Assembly (NCBI GenBank): GCA_900545165.1
Contig: UQYA01000021.1
Span: 1-23,555 of the forward strand
DNA: 23,555 nucleotides
Direction: 5' to 3'
Source: an uncultured Collinsella sp.
GTDB taxonomy: Bacteria; Actinomycetota; Coriobacteriia; Coriobacteriales; Coriobacteriaceae
The position numbers and the translations under genes are program-made. Below, piece by piece: positions 8,143 to 15,707 of the stretch. Each line of letters starts with the position of its first letter. Position 1 is the first letter of the stretch. The notes beneath the pieces were generated by a model that had not been told where the DNA came from, searched no databases, and was given only the letters and a program-made list of their open reading frames with translations.

Positions 8143-8173
8143 ATGCGACAAAGGGGCTGTCCCTTTGTCGCAT
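8143..8173. repeat. Perfect 13-bp hairpin in the MFS-Gfo/Idh gap
   Basis: ATGCGACAAAGGG (8143-8155) pairs exactly with CCCTTTGTCGCAT (8161-8173) around a 5-nt loop. It starts 8 nt past the MFS stop codon and has no following T-run. It may be a processing or stability hairpin that uncouples expression of the last operon gene. Confidence 0.7.
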
Positions 8174-8181
8174 CGGTAAAA

Positions 8182-9438
8182 CTAGGCGGACTTCTTCTTG
8201 CTGTCGGAGACCATCATGTAGACGGTGAGCACGACGGCGATGGCGGCGATCACAATAGCGCCGTAGAAGGACTGCTGGTAGGCGGCGCTGCCGGCCTCGG
8301 CGTGATACAGCACGGCGGTGATGGGCTGGCTGATCCAGGTGGAAGCGGCATAACCCAAAAACATGATGCCGTAGTTGACGCCGATGTTGCTGGTGCCGAA
8401 GGCGCCACCGGTGAGCGGCGGGTAGATGACGAGCAGGGCGCCAAAGCTAAAGCCGAGCAGGGCGAGCGCCACAAAGAACATGCTCTGCGTAAAGCTCATC
8501 GACATGATGACGAGTGCGACGATGGTGACGACAAGGCTGATGAGCAGCGACTTATAGGCGCCGAGCTTGTCGATGATCTGGCCAAAGGACAGACGACCGA
8601 CCAGGTTGGCGCAGGTGTTGACGGAGACGACCACACCGCCGAGGGCGACGGCCGCGGCGCTCGTGGGGTCGGCGAAGAGCTGGACGGCGGCGATGGAGGC
8701 AACCTTGCCCACGAGCAGGGTGCCCGCGGTGGCGGCAAAGGCGAAGGTGACGATGAGGACCCAGAAGCGCGGGGTCTTGACCATCTCGCCCGGGGTGAGG
8801 TCACCGAAGGTGCCGGCATGTGCGCCACCCTTGGGGGCCTCGAAGCCCTCGGGCAGCCAACCGGCCTCGGGGGCCTTCAGGAACAGGGCGGAGGCGGCGA
8901 TCGTCACAAAGGAGATGACGCCGAGTGCCTTGAGGGCGCCAAAGATGCCCAGGCTCGGGATGAGCAGCGAGGCGAGTACCGGGGACAGCACGGCGGGACC
9001 GGCGGTCGAAGCGGCCAGGGTGATGCCGGAGGCGAGACCCTTCTTGTCGATGAACCACTTTTGGCCGGTGGTGAGCGCCGGGTTGTAGCCCAGGCCGTTG
9101 CCGACAGCGGCGACGAGCGAGAACCACAGGTAGAACTGCCACGGCTCGGTGACGGTGCCGGACATGAACCAGCCCAGGCCGTAGCACACGGCGGCGGCGA
9201 TCACGACGTTGCGCGGGCCGATCTTATCGGAGATGCGGCCGGCGAAGATGCCCGTCACGGCCATGATGGTCTGAAAGACCGGGAAGGCCCAGGTAAGGGC
9301 GCTCGACCACTCGGGGTAGACGGCGAGCAGGTTCTTGCTCACGACGGAATACAGCGCGATGGAGCTGATGAAGAACATGGTGACGCACGCGGCGGAAAGC
9401 ACGACGGCGCGACCCTTGTTGGAGTTGGTGGAAGCCAT
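8182..9438 (-). CDS. MFS transporter, OFA (oxalate/formate antiporter) family-like
   Basis: 418 aa, with about 12 hydrophobic segments from residue 11 to the end and a short basic C-terminus (SDSKKKSA). The MFS loop 2-3 signature is GRISDKIGPR (residues 67-76). YNPALTTGQKWFIDKKGLASG between segments 4 and 5 resembles OFA-family members, which exchange small carboxylates, but substrates in this group vary widely. AAAGAG precedes the ATG. It lies between the SDR gene (66-bp gap) and the Gfo/Idh gene, so it probably imports the substrate of one of those dehydrogenases or exports a product. Confidence 0.88.
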   Translation of the reverse strand: MASTNSNKGRAVVLSAACVTMFFISSIALYSVVSKNLLAVYPEWSSALTWAFPVFQTIMAVTGIFAGRISDKIGPRNVVIAAAVCYGLGWFMSGTVTEPWQFYLWFSLVAAVGNGLGYNPALTTGQKWFIDKKGLASGITLAASTAGPAVLSPVLASLLIPSLGIFGALKALGVISFVTIAASALFLKAPEAGWLPEGFEAPKGGAHAGTFGDLTPGEMVKTPRFWVLIVTFAFAATAGTLLVGKVASIAAVQLFADPTSAAAVALGGVVVSVNTCANLVGRLSFGQIIDKLGAYKSLLISLVVTIVALVIMSMSFTQSMFFVALALLGFSFGALLVIYPPLTGGAFGTSNIGVNYGIMFLGYAASTWISQPITAVLYHAEAGSAAYQQSFYGAIVIAAIAVVLTVYMMVSDSKKKSA

Positions 9439-9504
9439 TGGACTCTTTCTAATCGATACGGGGGAGGAACAGGCGTGTCTGCGGGTCCTCCCTGTCGGGT
9501 TGGT

Positions 9505-10386
9505 TTACTGGTCAGTCGGCTTGGCGACGCCGGACTCATCGGACCAGAGCTCGACACCCTTGTTCTTAAGGTAGTTGTCGGCATAGGCGCGACGGCCGCC
9601 GGGCTTGGCGGTGAGGTCGCCCATCATGTTGGAGAAGCCGCCGTCGACCTTGATGGCGTCGCCGGTGGTAAAGTCCGAGCGCTTGGACGCCAGGAACATG
9701 ACGGCGTTGGCGATATCGCTGACCTCGCCGATGCGGCGCGTGGCGATCAGGCGGCTGCGGCTCTTTTCGACCTCGGGGTCGGCGTAGAAGTTGGCCGACA
9801 TCGGGGTCTTAACGAAGCAAGGCTCGACGCAGTTGGAGCGGACGCCGTAGGGGCCCCATTCGGCAGCCAGCATCTTGGACATCATGTTGACGCCCGCCTT
9901 GGTGGAGCTGTACACGCCCGAGAACGTCTCGGGGGAGTGGCTGGCAACGGTCGAGATGTGCACCAGGCGACCCTGGCCGGCCTTGATCATCTCGCGACCA
10001 AAGCGCTGCGAGGTGATGAAGTAACCGGTGAGGTTGACGTTGAGCACCTGCTCCCAGTCGCTCAGCGGCAGGTCCTCCATGGCGGCGAAGCGCAGGATGC
10101 CGGCGGTGTTGACAAGGACGTCGACGCGGCCGAAGTCGGCGATGGTGGCATCGACGGCGGCCTGAACCTCGGCCTCGTCGGTGGCGTTCATCTTGTAGCC
10201 CTCGGCGTGGATGCCAAACTCGGCGGCGAGGTCGGCGGCTGCGGCCTTGACCTTCTCCTCGTCCAGGTCGAGCAGGACGACGTTGGCGCCGTTGCGGGCG
10301 AACTCGCGGCAAATCTCGACGCCCATACCGCCGAGCGCGCCGGTCACGGCGCAGACATCGCCCTCGAGCTTAAGCCAATTGCTCAT
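9505..10386 (-). CDS. SDR family NAD(P)-dependent oxidoreductase
   Basis: 293 aa; a classical short-chain dehydrogenase core plus a C-terminal tail of about 35 residues rich in Lys, Gly and Asp. The cofactor motif is TGALGGMG (residues 15-22), followed by NTAG (93-96). The active site has Tyr159 and Lys163 (YSSTK). The position 13 residues before Tyr, usually the catalytic Ser, is Thr146 in HISTVAS, with Ser145 adjacent. Acidic residues after the second strand (LLDLDEE) suggest NAD(H) over NADP(H). First gene of the operon SDR-MFS-Gfo/Idh and divergent from a LysR gene, which probably controls it. Substrate unknown; an alcohol or polyol is likely. Confidence 0.92.
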   Translation of the reverse strand: MSNWLKLEGDVCAVTGALGGMGVEICREFARNGANVVLLDLDEEKVKAAAADLAAEFGIHAEGYKMNATDEAEVQAAVDATIADFGRVDVLVNTAGILRFAAMEDLPLSDWEQVLNVNLTGYFITSQRFGREMIKAGQGRLVHISTVASHSPETFSGVYSSTKAGVNMMSKMLAAEWGPYGVRSNCVEPCFVKTPMSANFYADPEVEKSRSRLIATRRIGEVSDIANAVMFLASKRSDFTTGDAIKVDGGFSNMMGDLTAKPGGRRAYADNYLKNKGVELWSDESGVAKPTDQ

Positions 10387-10455
10387 AGGAACTTCCCTTC
10401 TTGTGCCTCCCGGTGGGTCGCTCCCATTAACCGACCCACGTGGTTTTCGCTGGTT

Positions 10456-10484
10456 ATCGTATGCTTTGCATTTGCGCAGGTGAA
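10456..10484 (-). promoter_or_regulatory. Candidate promoter of the SDR operon with GCAT repeats
   Basis: On the minus strand TTCACC (10484-10479), 17 nt, then TACGAT (10461-10456), giving a leader of about 60 nt. The region overlaps the palindrome ATGCTTTGCAT (10461-10471), and a second TTGCAT lies 19 bp to the right (10485-10490). This layout is compatible with LysR sites between divergent genes. A TAGAAT box at 10497-10502 on the plus strand may be the -10 of the LysR gene. Confidence 0.35.
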
Positions 10485-10619
10485 TTGCATATTTGTTAGA
10501 ATGGCGTTAACCAATGGTTTATAGCTCGCAAGACAATGCGCCTTTAATTGAGTGTGTGACCTGCCAAAAAGACCCCCTTCGGCAGTGCATGGGCATACGT
10601 CTGGAAACAGGAGATTGAC

Positions 10620-11498
10620 GTGTACGATCGACGACTCGAGGCCATATCGGCCGCCGCTGAGTTGGGAAGCTTCTCGCGGGCGGCGGCAAAATTGCGCGTG
10701 TCGACCCCGGCGCTCGTCAAGCAGGTGTCGGGCTTCGAGGCCGAGTTTGGCATCACGTTGTTCGAGCGCTCGCATTCTGGTGTTAAGGTGACGCCGGCAG
10801 GTGCTCTGCTGGTGGACGATGCACGTTCGATCATGCGGCAGTCCGAGGACGCGCTACGCCGTGCCCGACGCGCGGCGGGCGATGGCGGGGCCGTGCGTCT
10901 GGGCGTGTCGATGATGTGTCCGGGGCGCCAGACGCTGTCGATGTGGACGGGCGTACACGAGCTGGAGCCATCGTTGCGCTTCGAGATCGTGCCGGTGAGC
11001 GACCTCTACGACGAACGCGAATCCGTCATGCGCAGCCTTGGTCGCGAGGTGGATGTAGTGCAGTCGAGTTTTTCGACCCCGCGCTGGGGTGATGCCTGCC
11101 AAAAGCTCCGCATCGTTAACGTGACGTTTTATATCGACGTGCCACGGACGAGCCCGCTGGCGCGCAAGAAACGCATTACGGTTGCCGACTTAGAGGGCAT
11201 GCGCCTGCGCGTGCTCCGCCACGGCAACGACGCTATGGACAGCCTGCGTATCGATCTGTTGGCAGACGGCGGCGTGGACGTGATCGATGTGGACAGCTTC
11301 GACTTTGCGCTCTTTAACGAGGCGGAGGAAAAGGGCGACGCGGTACTCACCTGCGGAGCGTGGTCGGGGGTGCACCCAGCCTTTGTGGGCGTGCCGTTCC
11401 TGTGCGGCCGCGAGGTGCCGGTCTTTCTGCACTACCCGCTCGAGCCCACCCTCCAAGTCCAAAAATTCGTCAACGCCATGGCCCAACTCCTCAAGTAG
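10620..11498 (+). CDS. LysR family transcriptional regulator
   Basis: 292 aa starting at GTG 10620, with AGGAG 7 nt upstream. The N-terminal winged helix-turn-helix is clear (LEAISAAAELGSFSRAAAKL, then VKQVSGFEAEFGITLFERS, residues 5-50). A periplasmic-binding-protein-like effector domain follows from about residue 88 (RLGVSMMCPGRQ). Total length matches the LysR norm. It is divergent from the SDR-MFS-Gfo/Idh operon across 233 bp, the usual LysR arrangement, so it is probably that operon's activator, sensing a substrate or intermediate. Its stop codon is the first three bases of a 56-bp repeat found again after the sortase gene at 17548. Confidence 0.93.
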   Translation: MYDRRLEAISAAAELGSFSRAAAKLRVSTPALVKQVSGFEAEFGITLFERSHSGVKVTPAGALLVDDARSIMRQSEDALRRARRAAGDGGAVRLGVSMMCPGRQTLSMWTGVHELEPSLRFEIVPVSDLYDERESVMRSLGREVDVVQSSFSTPRWGDACQKLRIVNVTFYIDVPRTSPLARKKRITVADLEGMRLRVLRHGNDAMDSLRIDLLADGGVDVIDVDSFDFALFNEAEEKGDAVLTCGAWSGVHPAFVGVPFLCGREVPVFLHYPLEPTLQVQKFVNAMAQLLK

Positions 11499-11551
11499 CT
11501 CATTTAGGACGGGGCTTTTTTAGCCACTTTTGGCGTCCTACCTGCGCAATG
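11496..11551 (+). repeat. 56-bp direct repeat, left copy (borders the pilus locus)
   Basis: Begins exactly at the TAG stop of the LysR gene and matches 17548-17603 at 51 of 56 positions. It contains AGGACG...CGTCCT, which can pair around an inner GGCT...AGCC hairpin; the same pairing is possible in the right copy through one G-T pair. It could be a shared 3'-UTR/terminator-like module or a duplication left by insertion of the pilus genes. Confidence 0.8.
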
Positions 11552-11593
11552 CGGAAAATGCGAAAAATGACTGCAAATCGGTTACGCATGATT

Positions 11594-11622
11594 TTGCTTT
11601 TGCCCTGGGCTGGTTGTAGAAT
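11594..11622 (+). promoter_or_regulatory. Candidate promoter of the pilus operon
   Basis: TTGCTT (11594-11599), 17-nt spacer, TAGAAT (11617-11622; five of six consensus positions). Predicted transcription starts near 11629, leaving a leader of about 94 nt before the ATG at 11723. The leader contains a run of seven G (11678-11684). Confidence 0.5.
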
Positions 11623-11722
11623 CAAAAAACTTAAACGAACTACTTGTGCAGCTTGCGCGAAAGCTCGGGCTGCGGCTGGGGGGGATGCGCCCGTGCGGGG
11701 TCCTTTCGGTCATATAGCGTCG

Positions 11723-14700
11723 ATGCGCCGCACCTTTGTGATGTTGGCAGCGGTCTTATGCGCGTTCGTTATGGCCGGGGGGGGTTGCCCTCGCGTGCGT
11801 ACGGTGACGATGGCAACCTTATAGCGAACCCAACCTTTACCAACCAAGCTTCTGGTTGGTCGACGACCTCTCCGAATAAGAGAATCGGCGAGACGTTGAA
11901 GCTCGACCTCTCCACGAAGCTCCTCAACGGTCAAAGAAACCTCAAACAAGCTAACGGTAATCGTTTTGCGCTTGCGTGGAATCTTAGGCCACAGGATCAA
12001 AATCTTTATTTTGAACCTGGATCAACCTACACCACCTTTTCCACCCAGAGCGGCTCCACGTACGAGTGGGGCCTCAACCATCGCGCCGCAACCGAACACG
12101 ACGTGCTGATGCTCACGATGGGTCCTCAACAGGAGAATCTGTCGGTTAACAACGCAGGCCAAGACCAGCTCATGCAGTTGCGGACTTGGCTTAAGGCGCA
12201 GGGCAAGATGCCCCAGGGAAATACCGTTGAGCAGTACACCGTTTACAGCGATTCCTTTGCCGCAAATGGCGGCTTTGCTGGTAGCAGCGCTGACGGATCC
12301 CGCTTTTCGTTTGAACAGAGCGACGGCCGCATTGCGCTTTCGGTGTGGCTCGTAAGCTCTAACGGACAGGGTTGGTTCTCCTTTGGCACCAACAGCACGC
12401 ATTATTATCGAGATCTTCCCGAGCAAGACGATGAGTTTGCCTATCAGGCAGTCTATACCGCAGCGTCCGAAAAGACGATGCTTGCGCTGACTTGCTACGA
12501 TTCAAATCTTACGGGTGCGAACGAACAATACCGTGAGTGGTTTGGCAATCTGGTCAACGACGTTCATGTGGAAAAGCAGGGCACACGCGACATCTATAGT
12601 GATTTTGCCAAGGTGTATCAAGAAAATTCGTCCGAGACCATGACAACGCTCACAAACTATGCGTTCTCGACCTCGAATCTTAAGAACGAGAATACGAACA
12701 TTGCTAACGGCAGTTTTGAAGACGATATACATCTGGGGAACCAGGGGCCCAGCAAGTTTACGTTGTGCTCGCCCCATTGGCGCACGACCGAGACAGACCA
12801 TCGTATCGAGATCGTTGCCCAGAACGACTACTATATCGACCCAGCTGGGCATTCTGTTACGTTTAAGCCCTCCGATGGTGACTATGCAGCCGAGCTCAAC
12901 GCACACGAGGCGAGTTCGCTCTACCAATATGTGACGACCGAGCCGGGAAAACAGTACGAGTGGGGGCTCGACCACCGCGGCCGCTCGGGTCGAGACGCCA
13001 TGGCCCTTATCATCGGTCCGCGACAAGAAAACGAGCCGTACAAGGACAATCAAAAGGCACTCGATCAGTACCAGCAAATTGTTCAATGGATTCAAATGAG
13101 CGTCGATAACTATGTCGGCTTGGATGTGGCCAATTTTTCCCAATCGGGCTGCAGCAAAAAGATCATCCTGTATTCAACCAAGTTTGACAAAGTGGGCGGA
13201 TTTGCCAATGCGTCCAGCGGAAGCGCGTTCTCGTGGACGGCCGATGCGGAGCATACCGAAAAATGGTGCGTATGGATTATGGCGTCCGAAAACGACGCGT
13301 GGGCTTCCTACGGTTCCAACGCGCTCGAGCAGAACAAAAAGGTCGACTACGACTATACCTACACCATTCCGAATGGCCAAAACCAGAGCGTCTTTGCTTT
13401 TGCGGCCTACAACACGGCCAACGGGAGCAATTCGATCGGCAACTTCCTCGACAATATCTCGTTTAGGGAGTTCTATCGCATCGAGACGTACACGACGCCC
13501 AACGGAAGCGGAACGTATTTTTATAACGCCGATACCAAGACGGCGGACTTTACCTATGCCAAAAACTACGTAGGTAAACAGGAGAAGAACTCCTACTTTA
13601 TGGTCGACGCCAAGCGCGATGACGGGGCAGTCTTTATCGGTGCTTTTGTCAACGGCGAGTTCTATTCCGCGGACGATGTGGCGCACTGGACCGAATTGGA
13701 CGATGGCACCTATCGCTTTAAGGTCGACAAGGTCACAAAGCACTACAAAGTGCACCTCGTGTTTTCCAAGGCAGGCGTTCAATACGATGTGAACGGCGGA
13801 AAAGCGTATCACTACGATGTGTCCGATGAGTCCACGGGCGATTTCGTGCAGCTTTCTGGCGCTGGAGCGAGCTATACCTCCCATGCCGCCGAAGGACAAA
13901 ACGACGGCTGGAAGTTTATGGGCTGGGAGTACGCGGGCTCGGGAAAAGCCGTTCGTTTTGGTGCCGAGCACACAGTGACCCATGCGGCTCCCGAGGGAAC
14001 TACAGATTCCGGCACTCTTACCATTAGGGGCAAGAAGGTCAATCCGGATACCGGCGCTGCGGGCGACGTGGTAACGGTCGAAAACATTCCCGAGAGTCAG
14101 GGCGCGACATTTGTGGCGCAATGGAAGTATCGTCAGGCCTTTGTTGCTCAGCTCAAAAATGCCGATGGCGCGTGGAGCAACGTAACGACGGGCGGCACGG
14201 TCAGCTCCAAGCTTAAGGGGGCAAAGGGCTCCATCGATGCCGGGGATGGCTCGGGCAAGGACGCCGACGTGTACGAAAAATCGGGCGTTGCCTACTTTGT
14301 GGATGACGGCACGTTTGTGGAGGCGGTGGCCGCTCCCAAGGAGGGCTATCACTTTGAGGGTTGGTACGACCTATCGAATCCGGATGCCCCGGAGCTGCTG
14401 TCGTCTTCACCCACCTATACGTACAACGTAAAAGACCGCCATACGGGATGCGTATACGCACGATTTACCCCGCGCACCTACACACTCAAGGTTTCCAAGA
14501 GCGTTACGGGCAATATGGGCGACAAGCGTGCCTACTTTAAGATGACGGCGACCTTTACGGGCCTCAAGGCTGGTCAGACCTACGCCATCGAGTATTCGGA
14601 TGCGTCTGCCCAAGGCAGCCATGCGCTCGTGGCGCGACCGAATGATCGGGCCGAGACCGTGGAAAACAAGACGGCCTTTACGGCCGATGGCCAGGGCAAG

Positions 14701-15027
14701 GCGACCATGCCGTTTGCCGTTAAGGACGGCCTGACCGTTTCGATTAAGGCGCTGGATTACAACGCGGTCTATACCGTGAGCGAAGACGATTATTCTTCGT
14801 TGGGGTATCAGGCTAAGCTTACGGGTGCGAGCGGCACGCTCAACGGTCCGCGTGTGACCGTTGCCGTTGAAGCTAAGGCCACCAATTCCCGACAGGTCGC
14901 GGTGCCTACGGGTATTACGCGCAACCCCATCTATGCCCTGGCGATTTTGGCCGCCGGCGTGCTGTTGGCTACGGGCATGGTTGCGCTGCGTTTACACCGC
15001 GGCTCCAAGAGGGGTGGGCGCCTATGA
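11723..15027 (+). CDS. Large pilus tip adhesin, split by an out-of-frame poly-G tract
   Basis: ATG 11723 gives a secretion signal (MRRTFVMLAAVLCAFVMAGG) that is out of frame with the rest and ends at a stop (11822). One extra G in the G8 run 11777-11784 would give a 1101-aa protein continuing LPSRAYGDDGNLIANPTF. Restored numbering: two tandem homologous modules (about 30-300 and 326-583) share YEWGL[ND]HR and GP[QR]QEN; then two InlB/Listeria-Bacteroides-like segments (FMGWEYAGSG, GYHFEGWYDL), a DUF7601-like pilin domain (TLKVSKSVTGNMGDK to ATNSR), sorting motif VPTG (1061-1064), a membrane helix and a basic tail. No other start in the long frame has a signal peptide; the TTG at 11644 is not convincing. 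No strong RBS is seen before 11723. First gene of the pilus operon, probably the Cpa-like tip. Codon use is more AT-rich than in the flanking genes. Confidence 0.8.
11777..11784 (+). repeat. Poly-G (G8) tract in the adhesin signal-peptide region
   Basis: Eight consecutive G follow ATGGCC of the signal sequence. The ATG-to-tract segment is 62 nt, so the signal peptide and the adhesin frame join only if one G is added (or two removed), or by a -1 ribosomal or transcriptional slip. Such tracts are classic slippage sites. Confidence 0.85.
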
Positions 15028-15656
15028 GAAGACATGGCGCCAGCAATGCTGGTGATGGGCCAGCCGCACGAGCGGCCCCGCAGGGAAGACCCCGGGGCTC
15101 GCGGTATTCGGCCGCGTCGAACGTGAGGTTGGGCGCCCATGCGGCACCAGATCTGGGAGAAGCGGACGACCGGCGCGATATCGTGGGCTTTCTGGCGCGC
15201 CTGGCATTTTTTGTCGTGACGCTCTGGCTGCTCTTTGGTGTGGTCTTGGGCGTGGGCGCAGTCACGACTGGCGAGATGGCCCCCCGCATCTGTTCGGGTG
15301 ACGTCATGCTCTACTGGAGGCTCAGCCAGAGCTTTAACGAGGGTGACGTGGTGGTATACACCGCGGATGGCGAAGAGCGCCTGGGTCGCGTGGTTGCCCG
15401 CCCCGGTGATGAGGTCACAATTACCGAGTCGGGCGAGCTCATGGTTAACGGGGCTGTTGTGGTGGAAAGCGATATCACCACGCCGACGCCGCGCTATGAG
15501 TCTGCTGTGGACTATCCCGTGCATCTGGGAACGGATGAGCTCTTTGTGCTGGCAGATTTGCGCGAGGGCGGGCACGACAGTCGCCTGTATGGACCGATTG
15601 CCCGTTCGCAGATCAAAGGCAATGTGATCAGCGTGCTGCGCAGGTCGAACCTGTAG
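15024..15656 (+). CDS. Signal-peptidase-I-like pilus protein lacking the Ser-Lys dyad (SipA-like)
   Basis: 210 aa. Its ATG overlaps the adhesin stop (ATGA), so the two are translationally coupled. A basic cytoplasmic N-terminus (1-50) and one membrane helix (about 55-80) precede an S26-type fold. Where signal peptidase I has SMxPT the protein reads GEMAPRICSGD, with Glu84 for the catalytic Ser; where it has KRVxxxPGD it reads GRVVARPGDEV, with Gly121 for the catalytic Lys. Both catalytic residues are therefore absent. The S. pyogenes FCT pilus protein SipA likewise carries Asp and Gly at these positions, is not a working peptidase and is needed for pilus assembly. Gene order also matches, so a chaperone or assembly role is likely (inference). 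The HDSRLYGPI segment keeps the late signal peptidase box (SxDSRxxGxV). Confidence 0.9.
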   Translation: MRRHGASNAGDGPAARAAPQGRPRGSRYSAASNVRLGAHAAPDLGEADDRRDIVGFLARLAFFVVTLWLLFGVVLGVGAVTTGEMAPRICSGDVMLYWRLSQSFNEGDVVVYTADGEERLGRVVARPGDEVTITESGELMVNGAVVVESDITTPTPRYESAVDYPVHLGTDELFVLADLREGGHDSRLYGPIARSQIKGNVISVLRRSNL

Positions 15657-15678
15657 ACACGAAGCCTGGTTTTATTAA

Positions 15679-15690
15679 GGGCATATGCCC
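15679..15690. promoter_or_regulatory. Palindrome GGGCATATGCCC before the backbone pilin RBS
   Basis: A perfect 12-bp palindrome ends 3-4 nt before the RBS AGGAAGG (15694-15700) of the pilin gene. It may be a protein site or a small hairpin that sets pilin translation apart from that of the upstream genes. Confidence 0.35.
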
Positions 15691-15707
15691 GAGAGGAAGG
15701 ATGCAAA

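Noticed and set aside
7042..10524. 1160-codon open frame on the plus strand opposite three metabolic genes
   Set aside because: It spans three clear minus-strand genes (SDR, MFS, Gfo/Idh) and their gaps. The low-complexity Gly/Asp/His composition is typical of antisense frames in GC-rich DNA.
11644..11784. TTG 11644 as the true start of the adhesin in the long open frame
   Set aside because: The first 47 residues would be Cys/Gly/Arg-rich without a signal peptide, although the protein has a C-terminal sorting signal and must be exported. The overlapping frame from ATG 11723 has an excellent signal peptide.
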